From Duganella sp. SG902 (lineage in GTDB: Bacteria; Pseudomonadota; Gammaproteobacteria; Burkholderiales; Burkholderiaceae_D), in NCBI RefSeq assembly GCF_013376005.1, contig NZ_JABMJK010000011.1, forward strand, positions 124,001 through 188,000: DNA of 64,000 nt. The letters run 5' to 3'. Below are positions 41,177 through 50,202 of the stretch, in pieces (position 1 is the stretch's first letter; each line of letters begins with the position of its first letter). A model generated the notes under the pieces. That model ran no database searches. It was not told the DNA's origin and saw nothing but the letters and a program-made list of their open reading frames with translations. The translations under genes were made by a program, and so were the position numbers.

Positions 41177-43408
41177 TTACACCGATTCGATCGCGGCGTT
41201 GAAGGTGGCGCTTGGACGCATCACGGCTTCGGTCTTGACCGGATCCGGATAGTAGTAGCCGCCGATATCCTGGGCCTTGCCTTGCACGCTGTTCAGCTCT
41301 TCAACGATCTTGGCTTCGTTGTCGGCCAGCTGCTTGGCCAGCGGTGCGAAGTGCGCCGCCAGTTCCTTGTCCTCGGTCTGCGCGGCCAGGGCCTGGGCCC
41401 AGTACAGCGACAGGTAGAAGTGGCTGCCACGGTTGTCCAGCTCGCCGGTGCGCGACGATGGCGACTTGCTGTTGTCCAGCAGCTTGCCGGTGGCTTCGTC
41501 CAGCGTCTTGGCCAGGATTTGCGCCTTGGCGTTGCCTTCCTTGATGCCCAGCTCTTCCAGCGACACGGCCAGCGCCAGGAATTCGCCCAGCGAGTCCCAA
41601 CGCAGGTGGTTTTCTTCCACCAGCTGCTTCACGTGCTTCGGCGCGGAACCGCCGGCGCCGGTTTCGTACATGCCGCCGCCCGCCATCAGCGGCACGATGG
41701 ACAGCATCTTGGCCGAGGTGCCCAGCTCCAGGATCGGGAACAGGTCGGTCAGGTAGTCGCGCAGGATGTTGCCGGTCACCGAGATGGTGTCCAGGCCGCG
41801 CGAGACGCGCTCCAGGGTGTAACGCATGGCGCGCACTTGCGACATGATCTGGATGTCCAGGCCCTTGGTGTCGTGCTCCTTCAGGTACACCTGCACCTTC
41901 TTGATCACTTCGGCTTCGTGCGGACGGTATGGGTCCAGCCAGAACACGGCGGGCATGCCCGAGTTGCGGGCGCGGGTCACGGCCAGCTTCACCCAGTCGC
42001 GGATCGGCGCGTCCTTCACCTGGCACATGCGCCAGATGTCGCCCTGCTCCACGGTCTGGGTCAGCAGCACTTCGCCGGTGTCCAGGTCGGTGATGTTGGC
42101 GGTGCCGCCTTCCGGCACTTCGAAGGTCTTGTCGTGCGAGCCGTATTCCTCGGCTTGCTGCGCCATCAGGCCCACGTTCGGCACGGTGCCCATGGTGGTC
42201 GGGTCGAAGTTGCCGTGCCATTTGCAGAAGTTGATCATCTCCTGGTAGATGCGGGCGAAGGTCGACTCCGGCATCACGGCCTTGACGTCGGCGGTGCGGC
42301 CATCGGCGCCCCACATCTTGCCGCCGATGCGGATCATGGCCGGCATCGAGGCGTCGACGATCACGTCGTTCGGCGAGTGGAAGTTGGTGATGCCCTTGGC
42401 CGAATCGACCATGGCCAGCTTCGGACGGTGCTCCAGGCAGGCGTGCAGGTCCTTCAGGATCTCTTCCTTCTGCGACGCTGGCAGCTTCTCGATCTTCTCG
42501 TACAGGTTGACCATGCCGTTGTTGACGTTCACGCCCAGTTCCTCGAAGGTCTTGGCGTGTTTTTCAAACGCTTCCTTGTAGAAGATGCGCACGCAGTGGC
42601 CGAACACGATCGGGTGCGACACCTTCATCATGGTCGCCTTCACGTGCAGCGAGAACATCACGCCGGTCTTGTAGGCGTCGTCGATTTCCTTCTCGTAGAA
42701 CTCGAGCAGGGCTTTCTTGCTCATGAACATGGAGTCGATGATCTCGCCGGCTTGCAGCGCGACCTTCGGTTTCAGCACGATGGTCTTGCCCGAATCGGTG
42801 ATCAGTTCCATCTTGACGTTGCGGGCCTTGTCCAGGGTCATGGACTTTTCGCCGTGGTAGAAGTCGCCCGCGTGCATGTGCGACACGTGGGTGCGCGAGG
42901 CCTGGCTCCATTCGCCCATCGAGTGCGGGTGCTTGCGCGCGTATTCCTTGACCGCCTTCGGCGCGCGGCGGTCCGAGTTACCTTCGCGCAGCACCGGGTT
43001 CACGGCCGAGCCGATGCACTTGCTGTAGCGGGCCTTCAGGGCCTTGTCTTCGTCGGTCTTCGGATCTTCCGGGTAATCCGGCAGCTTGTAGCCCTTGCCT
43101 TGCAGTTCGCGGATGGCCGCCTGCAGCTGGGCCACCGAGGCCGAGATGTTCGGCAGCTTGATGATGTTGGCTTCCGGCTTCAGGGTCAGGGCGCCCAGTT
43201 CGGCCAGGTTGTTCGGTACTTTTTGCTCGTCCGTCAGGAATTCGGGGAACTCGGCCAACACGCGCGCAGCGACCGAAATGTCGCTGGAAACCACCTCGAC
43301 GCCGGCCGGTGCAGTGAACTTCTTGATGATGGGCAGCAGGGAGTACGTTGCCAGCAGCGGCGCTTCGTCCGTCAGCGTGTAGATGATCTTCGGTTTTTGT
43401 GATGCCAT
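41177..43408 (-). CDS. icd: monomeric NADP-dependent isocitrate dehydrogenase
   Basis: A 743-residue enzyme, the full length of the monomeric IDH class and unlike the 45-kDa dimeric form. Marks include IIYTLTDEAPLLATYS, GSAVNPVLREGNSDRRAP with substrate-binding Ser/Asn/Arg, EWSQASRTHVSHM, and MPAVFWLDPYRPHE. It makes 2-oxoglutarate and NADPH in the TCA cycle, in the cytoplasm. A ribosome site (GAGG) eight bases upstream favours ATG 43408 over 43414. Transcribed alone, divergent from the sugar-acid transporter and ending at a shared terminator. Confidence 0.95.
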   Translation of the reverse strand: MASQKPKIIYTLTDEAPLLATYSLLPIIKKFTAPAGVEVVSSDISVAARVLAEFPEFLTDEQKVPNNLAELGALTLKPEANIIKLPNISASVAQLQAAIRELQGKGYKLPDYPEDPKTDEDKALKARYSKCIGSAVNPVLREGNSDRRAPKAVKEYARKHPHSMGEWSQASRTHVSHMHAGDFYHGEKSMTLDKARNVKMELITDSGKTIVLKPKVALQAGEIIDSMFMSKKALLEFYEKEIDDAYKTGVMFSLHVKATMMKVSHPIVFGHCVRIFYKEAFEKHAKTFEELGVNVNNGMVNLYEKIEKLPASQKEEILKDLHACLEHRPKLAMVDSAKGITNFHSPNDVIVDASMPAMIRIGGKMWGADGRTADVKAVMPESTFARIYQEMINFCKWHGNFDPTTMGTVPNVGLMAQQAEEYGSHDKTFEVPEGGTANITDLDTGEVLLTQTVEQGDIWRMCQVKDAPIRDWVKLAVTRARNSGMPAVFWLDPYRPHEAEVIKKVQVYLKEHDTKGLDIQIMSQVRAMRYTLERVSRGLDTISVTGNILRDYLTDLFPILELGTSAKMLSIVPLMAGGGMYETGAGGSAPKHVKQLVEENHLRWDSLGEFLALAVSLEELGIKEGNAKAQILAKTLDEATGKLLDNSKSPSSRTGELDNRGSHFYLSLYWAQALAAQTEDKELAAHFAPLAKQLADNEAKIVEELNSVQGKAQDIGGYYYPDPVKTEAVMRPSATFNAAIESV

Positions 43409-43510
43409 GTTCATTCCCTCGTAAACGATCTGTGGAGTAATTCGCCCGTTATTTTAAACCTTTGCCCCCCTATTTGTGCAAATGATGCCAGTTTGGATAT
43501 GAGGTTTATT

Positions 43511-43633
43511 GTCGTCATACAACCATCGGCGCACCCTCTTGGTGCGTGTGTATTAAAATCAACAAGTTAAACGTTTACCAGTGAAACAAAAGTAGATATG
43601 CAGTTGTATGATGTCTGATATCTAGGCTATGAT
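43511..43633 (+). promoter_or_regulatory. MFS promoter region with paired inverted motif and LacI-type core
   Basis: Promoter candidate: TTGTAT (43604-43609) and TATGAT (43628-43633), 18 bases apart. A 13-base motif GTCGTCATACAAC (43511-43523) recurs inverted at 43603-43615 with 11 of 13 matches, the second copy covering the -35 box. Between them is TAAACGTTTA (43568-43577), the same perfect palindrome as before the GH105 gene. GntR- and LacI-type control is inferred. Confidence 0.5.
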
Positions 43634-43660
43634 CGTTGGACCAAAAGTATGGAGACCCGC

Positions 43661-45022
43661 ATGACCACGCCTCAACCCCAAGCCACCCGCGTTCGCTGGA
43701 TGATCCTGGCGATTCTGTTTGCCGTAACCACCATTAACTATGCCGACCGCGCCACCATCGCGATCGCCGGCCCCGAGCTGAAAAAGCTGCTGGGCCTGTC
43801 TCCAGTCCAGATGGGCTTTGTGTTCTCCGCGTTCGCCTGGTCCTACGTGCTGGCGCAATTGCCGGGCGGCTGGCTGCTCGACCGCTTCGGTTCCAAGATC
43901 ACCTACTTCTTCAGCATCTTCCTGTGGTCGCTGTTCACCATGCTGATGGGCGGCGTCGGCTTCTTCACCGGCGCGGCCGCGGTGGCGGCGCTGTTCACCC
44001 TGCGCCTGCTGATCGGCGCGGCCGAGGCGCCCTCCTTCCCCGGCAACTCGCGCATCGCCTCGGCCTGGTTCCCGACCAATGAGCGCGGCACAGCGGCGGC
44101 CATCTTCAACTCGGCGCAGTACTTCGCCACCGTGCTGTTCGCGCCCATCATGGGCTGGCTGGTGCACTCGTTCGGCTGGGAAAGCGTGTTCTTCGTCATG
44201 GGTGGGCTGGGCATCATCATGGCCTTCGTCTGGCTGAAGACCGTGTACGGCCCGAAAGACCACCCCAAGGCCAACGCGGCCGAGATCGCCTACATCGAGG
44301 CCGGCGGCGCGCTGGTGGACCTGGAGAGCAAGGACAAGGCCGCCGCCACCACCAAGCTCGACACCTGGGCCTGCATCAAGCAGCTGCTGGGCAACCGCAT
44401 GCTGCTGGGCGTGTACATCGGCCAGTACTGCATCAACACCCTGACCTACTTCTTCCTGACCTGGTTCCCGGTGTACCTGGTGCAGGAGCGCCACATGACC
44501 ATCCTCAAGGCCGGCTTCGTGGCCGCGCTGCCGGCGGTGGCGGGCTTCCTCGGCGGCGTGCTGGGCGGCGTGATCTCGGACCGCCTGATCAAGGCCGGCA
44601 AATCGCAGTCGGTGGCGCGCAAGACGCCGATCGTGTGCGGCATGCTGCTGTCGACCTCGATGATCATCTGCAACTACGTCGAGGCCGACTGGCTGGTCAT
44701 CAGCGTGATGTCGCTGGCCTTCTTCGGCAAGGGCATCGGCGCGCTGGGCTGGGCGGTGGTGGCGGACACCTCGCCGAAGGAAGCCGGCGGCATGAGCGGC
44801 GCGCTGTTCAACACCTTCGGCAACACGGCCGGCATCACCACCCCGATCGTGATCGGCTACATCCTGGAGAAGACCGGCTCGTTCTCGGGCGCGCTGGTGT
44901 TCGTCGGCGCCAACGCCCTGGTCACCATCCTGTGCTACCTGCTGATGGTGGGCGAGATCAAGCGCTTCGAGTTCAAGACCCCGGTGATGCGCGACGTCGA
45001 GCCGGCGCCCACCGCCGCGTAA
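43661..45022 (+). CDS. MFS transporter, sugar-acid anion:cation symporter type
   Basis: A 453-residue protein with 12 predicted membrane spans and a central cytoplasmic loop (about 190-235). The pattern TTINYADRATIAIAGPELKK and GWLLDRFGSK is that of the ACS family (D-glucarate, D-galactarate, galactonate transporters such as GudP/DgoT). A Leu/Gly-rich motif with EAPSFPGNSRIASAWFP is typical of this group. ATG 43661 has GGAG six bases before it; an upstream ATG at 43649 is possible. Upstream sites suggest regulation by sugar-responsive repressors, one site shared with the GH105 gene, so the substrate may be a uronate derivative (inference). Confidence 0.88.
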   Translation: MTTPQPQATRVRWMILAILFAVTTINYADRATIAIAGPELKKLLGLSPVQMGFVFSAFAWSYVLAQLPGGWLLDRFGSKITYFFSIFLWSLFTMLMGGVGFFTGAAAVAALFTLRLLIGAAEAPSFPGNSRIASAWFPTNERGTAAAIFNSAQYFATVLFAPIMGWLVHSFGWESVFFVMGGLGIIMAFVWLKTVYGPKDHPKANAAEIAYIEAGGALVDLESKDKAAATTKLDTWACIKQLLGNRMLLGVYIGQYCINTLTYFFLTWFPVYLVQERHMTILKAGFVAALPAVAGFLGGVLGGVISDRLIKAGKSQSVARKTPIVCGMLLSTSMIICNYVEADWLVISVMSLAFFGKGIGALGWAVVADTSPKEAGGMSGALFNTFGNTAGITTPIVIGYILEKTGSFSGALVFVGANALVTILCYLLMVGEIKRFEFKTPVMRDVEPAPTAA

Positions 45023-45056
45023 GTTATCAAACGGGCAGCACAAGGAGGCCATCTTC

Positions 45057-45084
45057 ATGTAAATTGTCGAAATCCAATTTACAT
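45057..45084. promoter_or_regulatory. inverted repeat before the hybrid kinase gene
   Basis: Perfect 10-base arms ATGTAAATTG (45057-45066) and CAATTTACAT (45075-45084) separated by eight bases, ending 13 bases before the kinase start codon. The outer halves TGTAAA/TTTACA resemble half-sites of several regulators. No T run follows, so an operator is more likely than a terminator. Confidence 0.5.
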
Positions 45085-45097
45085 TGTTGAATTATTC

Positions 45098-47299
45098 ATG
45101 CCTCCCTGGCCTCGCCTGACGTTTTCCCTGCGGTACGTACTGATCATGCTGACCGCAATCGGACTGCTGCCGCTGGCCCTGCTGGGGGCGTGGAACATCC
45201 ACGCCGCCGGCGAATACAAGGAGCGCGAGCAGGAGCGCTGGATGCTGGACCTGGCGCGCGCCCTGTCGAGCGCGGTCGACGCCGAACTGGACAGCGCGGT
45301 CACCGTCCTCAGCAGCCTGAGCAATTCCCCCTCCCTGCAAAACAACGACCTGCGGGCCTTCCACGCCGTCGCCCGCCGCATGGTCGCCACCCAGCCGGAC
45401 TGGCTGGGCGTGATCCTCACCGACGACAGCGGCAAGATCCTGCTGCGCACCATGGACGAGTACGGCGAGCCTGCGCCGGCGGTGATCGACCAGGGCAGCT
45501 TGCGCCAGTTGCTGGCCACCGGCCAGCCGGTCGCCGGCGGCATCGTCCGCGGTCCGCGCGGCCGCGCGGCGTTCCCGGTGCGGGTGCTGGTCAGCGGCGC
45601 CGGCGACCGCCGCTACACCCTGAGCGCCGTCATCCTGCCCGACCGCATGGTGCGCCTGATTTCGCGCCAGCAAGTGCCGGGCAACGCCGTGATCGCCGTG
45701 CGCGACGGCGCGCGCCGGCTGGTGGCGCGCTCGCAGAACCAGGAGCGCAAGGTCGGCGGCGAACCCAGCCAGTCGCTGACGGAGCTGATGCGCCGCGCCG
45801 GGCCGGAGGGCTACGGCACCGCCATCACCACCGAGGGCATGCGGCTGGCCACCGGCTACACCACGCGCTCGCGCTATGGCTGGGCCGTGATCGTCGGCCA
45901 GCCGGTGGACAGCCTGCGCGCCGCCGCCTTCGAGCGCATGGGCATGTTCGGCGCGGGGATAGTGGTGTCGCTGCTGGCCTGCGTCGTGGCGGCCTCGCTG
46001 CTGTCCAACCGGCTGGTGGCCACGATTAAATCCCTGCAGCAGAACGCGTCCGCGCTCGGCTCCGGCGCGCCGCTGTCGCTGGCGCCGTCCGCCATCACCG
46101 AAATCGAACAGATCGGCCAGGCGCTGGAACAGGCCGAACGCCAGCGCACGGCGCAGGAAATCGAGCGCGCGCAGTTGCTCGATTCGCTCAACCGCGCCCT
46201 GGCCAGCCACCAGACCGCGCTGGCCGAGGCACGCGAGGCGGGCCGCGCCAAGGATGAATTCCTGGCCGTGCTGGGCCACGAGTTGCGCAATCCTCTCAGC
46301 CCCATCGTCACCTCGCTGGATTTGCTGGACCTGCGCGACGAGCCGTCCAGCCGCAAGGAGCGCCGCGTGATGCGGCGCCAGGTCAATCACCTGCGCCGGC
46401 TGGTCGATGACTTGCTGGACGTTTCGCGCATCACCTCGGGCAAGCTGCAACTGGACGCGCGCGCGGTCAACCTGGCCGACGTGGTGCGCCACGCGGTGGC
46501 CTCCCTGCCCGGCCAGCCGATCACCCTGCACGCGCCGGACGCGGTGTGGGTGCAAGGCGACGACAGCCGTCTGGCGCAGGTGCTGAACAACCTGCTGTCC
46601 AACGCCGAGCGCTTCGGCAGCAGCGCCACCGTGGTCACGCTGGAAGCCGGCGCCACCCAGGCGCGGCTAACGGTCAGCGACAACGGCATCGGCATGAGCG
46701 AGGAGTTGATCGCGCGCGTGTTCGAGCCATTCCAGCAGGCGCCGCAATCGCTGGCGCGGCGCAGCGGCGGCCTGGGGCTGGGCCTGGCCATCGTGCGCAA
46801 GATCGTCGAGCTGCACGGCGGCCAGGTGTATGCGCGCAGCGGCGGCGCCGGCGCGGGCAGCCAGTTTGAGGTGGTGCTGCCGTTGTGCGCGGCGCCGCTG
46901 GAGGAAGCCGCGGCGACGGCGCCCGACCATCCGGCCGGCATGCAGTTGCTGCTGGTCGACGACAACGTCGACGCCGCGCTGGCCGGCGCGGCGCTGCTGG
47001 AGCTGCTGGGGCACGAGGTGCGCATCGCCCACACGGCGGCCGAGGCGCTCGACCAGATCCGCCGCAAGCGGCCGCAAGTGGCCATCCTCGACATCGGCCT
47101 GCCGGACATGGACGGCTACGCGCTGGCCACCGCCATCCGCGAGGAAACCGGCGACGCGGCGCTGCGCCTGGTGGCGCTGACCGGCTATGGCCAGAAGGAA
47201 GATGTGGCGCGCGCCTACGCCGCCCATTTCGACCTGCACCTGACCAAGCCGGCGTCGGTGGCCGACCTCCAGCGCGCCACGGCGCCGCTGCCGGCGTGA
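45098..47299 (+). CDS. hybrid sensor histidine kinase with receiver
   Basis: A 733-residue inner-membrane kinase: first span about 12-32, a periplasmic dCache-like sensor, second span about 283-305, then a coiled coil. HisKA has GHELRNPLS (His394). The ATPase domain has an N box (NLLSNAERFG), DNGIGM and GLGLGLAIV. A C-terminal receiver has LDIGLPDMDG (Asp665). There is no HPt or DNA-binding domain. The next gene, seven bases on, encodes an AraC-type regulator, so the two may act in one pathway, though AraC proteins are usually not phosphorylated. Signal unknown; it shares an SxSPSLxxxDL-like sensor phrase with the 5.85 kb kinase. Confidence 0.9.
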   Translation: MPPWPRLTFSLRYVLIMLTAIGLLPLALLGAWNIHAAGEYKEREQERWMLDLARALSSAVDAELDSAVTVLSSLSNSPSLQNNDLRAFHAVARRMVATQPDWLGVILTDDSGKILLRTMDEYGEPAPAVIDQGSLRQLLATGQPVAGGIVRGPRGRAAFPVRVLVSGAGDRRYTLSAVILPDRMVRLISRQQVPGNAVIAVRDGARRLVARSQNQERKVGGEPSQSLTELMRRAGPEGYGTAITTEGMRLATGYTTRSRYGWAVIVGQPVDSLRAAAFERMGMFGAGIVVSLLACVVAASLLSNRLVATIKSLQQNASALGSGAPLSLAPSAITEIEQIGQALEQAERQRTAQEIERAQLLDSLNRALASHQTALAEAREAGRAKDEFLAVLGHELRNPLSPIVTSLDLLDLRDEPSSRKERRVMRRQVNHLRRLVDDLLDVSRITSGKLQLDARAVNLADVVRHAVASLPGQPITLHAPDAVWVQGDDSRLAQVLNNLLSNAERFGSSATVVTLEAGATQARLTVSDNGIGMSEELIARVFEPFQQAPQSLARRSGGLGLGLAIVRKIVELHGGQVYARSGGAGAGSQFEVVLPLCAAPLEEAAATAPDHPAGMQLLLVDDNVDAALAGAALLELLGHEVRIAHTAAEALDQIRRKRPQVAILDIGLPDMDGYALATAIREETGDAALRLVALTGYGQKEDVARAYAAHFDLHLTKPASVADLQRATAPLPA

Positions 47300-47306
47300 G
47301 GCGGGC

Positions 47307-48377
47307 ATGGGCACGCCGAGCTATACCGCTTCCGTCACCCGGATGATCGTCAGGCGCGACCAGCGGGTGGCGCCGCCGCCGCCGGGCACGCCACTGCTGT
47401 ATCAGCACTTCACCGTGCGGCACGAAAGCAAGGAACTGCAGTTGCTGGCCTGGCGCGACTATCTGGACCGCTTCCTCGATGTGCCGGTCACGCGCCAGCA
47501 ACTGGCGCACGGGTTTCGCGGCGACATCGACGCCTATCTGCTGCCCGACATGATCTACCTGGACAGCCGCACCGGCGCCTTTTCCCAGCGCCGGGATCTG
47601 GCGCGCATTTCGCGCGACAGCATGCGCGACTTCGTGTTCCATGTGGCGGTGGACGGGATCATGGAAACCACGACCGCGCGCCCTGTTTCGCGCGCGGCCC
47701 AATACACGCCCGGCATCCTGGCGCTGGACATGAGCCAGCCCATGCTGATGATGCGGCCGATGGCCGCGCGCGTGCTGGCATTCTTCCTGCCGCGCGCCAG
47801 CGTGGCGGCGGCGCTGCCCGACCCGGAGGCCATCCACGGCCGCGTGATCGGCTACACCACGCCGCTGACGCGCCTGGTGCTGGACCAGATACGCCTGCTG
47901 TGCGATGGTCTGCCGGCCCTGTCCGGCGAGGACCAGGCGCACGCGATACGCACCTGCGGGCAGCTGATACTGGCCGCGTTCAGCAAGTTGCAACGCCTGG
48001 ACGACCACCAGCGCGCGGCGGCCCGCGCCGCCCTGCGGCAACACATCGAGGCCTACATCCAAGCCAACTTGCATCATGAGGGGTTGACGCCGGAAAGCGT
48101 GGTGCGGGCGTTTCCGGCGGCGCGCGCGACCATCTACCGCATGTTCGAGCCGCAAGGCGGCTTGCAGGCCTATATCCGCCATTGCCGGTTGCACGAGGCG
48201 GCGCGCGAACTGGTGGTGATGCCGCGGCTGTCGGTGTCGGCCATCGGCTATGGGCTCGGCTTCAACAGCGCGTCCGATTTTTCACGCGCATTCAGCCGGC
48301 AATACAGCATGTCGCCGCGCGACTACCGCGAGCGGATCGACGTATCGCTGTTCCAGGATAATCTTTTTAACAAGTGA
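47307..48377 (+). CDS. AraC family transcriptional regulator
   Basis: A 356-residue protein. The N-terminal 200 residues resemble the AraC-binding-like domain (PF14525 type) that senses a small molecule. The C-terminal 100 residues hold two helix-turn-helix motifs: SVVRAFPAARATIYRMF and the highly conserved SVSAIGYGLGFNSASDFSRAFSRQYSMSPRDYR. The start follows the kinase stop by seven bases with GAGGCGGG as ribosome site, so the pair forms an operon. Likely targets are neighbouring genes such as the PEP-CTERM gene 100 bases downstream, but nothing in the sequence proves it. Confidence 0.9.
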   Translation: MGTPSYTASVTRMIVRRDQRVAPPPPGTPLLYQHFTVRHESKELQLLAWRDYLDRFLDVPVTRQQLAHGFRGDIDAYLLPDMIYLDSRTGAFSQRRDLARISRDSMRDFVFHVAVDGIMETTTARPVSRAAQYTPGILALDMSQPMLMMRPMAARVLAFFLPRASVAAALPDPEAIHGRVIGYTTPLTRLVLDQIRLLCDGLPALSGEDQAHAIRTCGQLILAAFSKLQRLDDHQRAAARAALRQHIEAYIQANLHHEGLTPESVVRAFPAARATIYRMFEPQGGLQAYIRHCRLHEAARELVVMPRLSVSAIGYGLGFNSASDFSRAFSRQYSMSPRDYRERIDVSLFQDNLFNK

Positions 48378-48480
48378 GACGGGCGGTCAAGCCGTTTGTT
48401 CATCCAGGTTGAGAATTGATGTCGATGCGGCAAAACCCGCCGGCATCGAAGCCTCTAAAACATCAACCAAGGGATCCATA

Positions 48481-49032
48481 ATGAAACGATATCTCATCGC
48501 AGCATCGATGGCCGCGCTGATCGGCCTGACCGGCGCGGCGCACGCCGCCACCAACGCGGCCGCCAACCTGCCCTCCTCCAGCTATAGCGACAGCCAGAAC
48601 TGGAACGGCCACACCGCGCAAACCCTGTTCAACGGCGAATCCTGGAATGCCGGCGACGGTGGCACCCAGTGGGCGCAGGTCGACTTGCTGGGCACCCTGC
48701 TGGTGACCGGCGTCAGCTACGTCACCGACCAGTTGCCGGACGGTCTCAGCTGGCAGAAAGTCTACATCTCGGACACCCCCATCGGCGACAACTGGGCCAG
48801 CCTGACCCCGACCGTGACCTTCCAGGGCTACACCACCGCGAACACGCCCATCTCCTTCAGCTTTGGCGCCGTCGCCGGGCGCTACGTGGAAATCGTGGCC
48901 TACAACGACGGCAGCTGGACCGCGCTGAAAAGCGGCGTGATCACCGCCGTGCCGGAGCCGGAGACCTATGCCATGCTGCTGGCCGGCCTGGGCGTGATGG
49001 GCTACGCCGCGCGCCGCCGCAAAGCCGTTTAA
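48481..49032 (+). CDS. PEP-CTERM protein with galactose-binding-like domain
   Basis: A 183-residue protein with a signal peptide (about 1-22, AHA). The mature beta-rich domain (QTLFNGESWNAGDGGTQWAQVDLLG, then VSYVTDQLPDGLSWQKVYIS) looks like an F5/8 type C fold that binds sugars or lipids. The C-terminus has VPEPETYAML, a short hydrophobic helix and ARRRK, the PEP-CTERM signal cut by exosortase. A good ribosome site (AAGGGA) lies ahead of the ATG. It follows the AraC gene with a 100-base gap and ends in a GC-rich hairpin. The expected location is the cell surface or extracellular matrix. Confidence 0.85.
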   Translation: MKRYLIAASMAALIGLTGAAHAATNAAANLPSSSYSDSQNWNGHTAQTLFNGESWNAGDGGTQWAQVDLLGTLLVTGVSYVTDQLPDGLSWQKVYISDTPIGDNWASLTPTVTFQGYTTANTPISFSFGAVAGRYVEIVAYNDGSWTALKSGVITAVPEPETYAMLLAGLGVMGYAARRRKAV

Positions 49033-49033
49033 G

Positions 49034-49078
49034 CTGCTGGCCCGGCACATCGCGATGCGTGATGAGCCGGGCCAGCAG
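49034..49078. terminator. GC-rich hairpin between convergent genes
   Basis: Perfect 13-base arms CTGCTGGCCCGGC (49034-49046) and GCCGGGCCAGCAG (49066-49078), with a 19-base loop that itself holds CATCGCGATG. No T run, so it may work as a rho-assisted or two-way terminator, or protect both 3' ends. Confidence 0.6.
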
Positions 49079-49104
49079 TCCGCCGCACCTTCGTGGCGTC
49101 GCGG

Positions 49105-49665
49105 TCAGTGGGTCTCGCTGTAGAAGCAGCGGCCGCAGGCCTGGCGGTAGCTTTCGTTGCCGCCGATGCTGATCTGTTCGCCTTCCTTGATGCGCTTGCC
49201 GTTTTCGTCGACGCGGATGTTCATGGTCGCCTTCTTGCCGCAAGTGCAGATGTTCTTGATTTCCTCGATGTCGTCGGCCAGCGCCAGCAGGTAGGCCGAT
49301 CCGGGGAACGGTTCCCCCAGAAAGTCCGAGCGCAGGCCATAGGTGATCACCGGCACGCCGCGCACTTGCGCCAGCTGGTGCAGTTGCTTGACCTGTTCCT
49401 TGCTCAGGAACTGCGCCTCGTCCACCAGCACGCAGGCGATCTTCTTGTCCACCGTCCGCAGGAAGTCGGTGTTCTTGTCGAACACCTCGGTCTCGCGCTG
49501 CGGGCCCAGGCGCGAGGTCACCTTGCCGACGCCGTAGCGGTCGTCGATCGCGGCGGTGAACAGGCGCACCTGCTGGCCCTGCTCTTCGTAGTTGTGCGCC
49601 ACCTGCAGCATGGCGGTGGATTTGCCTGCGTTCATCGCAGAGTAGCGGAAATAGAGTTTTGCCAC
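49105..49665 (-). CDS. tdk: thymidine kinase
   Basis: A 186-residue type II thymidine kinase. It has the P-loop SAMNAGKST (residues 9-17), the DEAQF motif with catalytic Glu83, the lasso-loop region (GLRSDFLGEPFPGS), and a zinc site from the CTCGK and CGRC cysteines. It phosphorylates thymidine to dTMP in the salvage pathway, in the cytoplasm. Length is as expected. It stands alone on the minus strand, convergent with the PEP-CTERM gene and divergent from the DUF4148 pair. Confidence 0.95.
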   Translation of the reverse strand: MAKLYFRYSAMNAGKSTAMLQVAHNYEEQGQQVRLFTAAIDDRYGVGKVTSRLGPQRETEVFDKNTDFLRTVDKKIACVLVDEAQFLSKEQVKQLHQLAQVRGVPVITYGLRSDFLGEPFPGSAYLLALADDIEEIKNICTCGKKATMNIRVDENGKRIKEGEQISIGGNESYRQACGRCFYSETH

Positions 49666-49716
49666 TGCAAGCCTTCTAGTAATAAGTGCCCTTGAAGCCG
49701 ACGATTATATGCGCCC

Positions 49717-49784
49717 CGATCAATAAATTCTATCGCACCGATCAATAAAATTCTCTTGCGATTAAATCGTGTGCGCTTTAATAT
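49717..49784 (+). promoter_or_regulatory. promoter of the DUF4148 pair with direct repeats
   Basis: Sigma-70 promoter: TTGCGA (49756-49761), 17 bases, TAATAT (49779-49784), 50 bases before the ATG at 49835. Two direct copies of CGATCAATAAA(A)TTCT lie upstream (49717-49731 and 49739-49754), 22 bases apart, about two helix turns. The spacing suggests an activator or repressor site pair on one DNA face. Confidence 0.65.
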
Positions 49785-49834
49785 TCACACATCGGGCAAC
49801 AACGCCCAGCCAACAAAATCCAAGGAGCCTTACC

Positions 49835-50137
49835 ATGAAAACCGTCGCCATCGCCCTGTCCGCCGCAGCCCTGTTCGCTTCCGCCGCCGTGTCGGCGCAG
49901 GAAAGCGATAACTTCCTGAACGAGATCGCCTCCGTCTCCACCAAGACCCGCGCCGAAGTCAAGGCCGAGACCCTGGCCGCCATCCAGCGCGGCGAGCTGC
50001 GCGACGGCGAGCAATACCCCAACCCCGCCGTCGGCCAACCGCTGGTGCAGCGCACTCGGGCCGAGGTCAAAGCAGAACTGGCCGCTTACCGCAAGACCCA
50101 CAAGGAAGTGTCCGACGACATCGTCAGCGTGCAATAA
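49835..50137 (+). CDS. DUF4148 family secreted protein (copy 1)
   Basis: A 100-residue protein with a signal peptide (about 1-22, VSA). The mature part has two similar segments, TRAEVKAETLAAIQRGEL and TRAEVKAELAAYRKTHKEV, which is the DUF4148 pattern common in Burkholderiales. It is nearly a twin of the next gene, arising from a tandem duplication. DUF4148 proteins are periplasmic, abundant, and of unknown role; some respond to stress or metals. I used the ATG at 49835, with AAGGAG seven bases before it. Confidence 0.85.
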   Translation: MKTVAIALSAAALFASAAVSAQESDNFLNEIASVSTKTRAEVKAETLAAIQRGELRDGEQYPNPAVGQPLVQRTRAEVKAELAAYRKTHKEVSDDIVSVQ

Positions 50138-50202
50138 TCCGGCCACATACATCGCATACGCTTAAATAGCGCAAACTTAAATCCAGCTTAAGGAGTCTTA
50201 TT

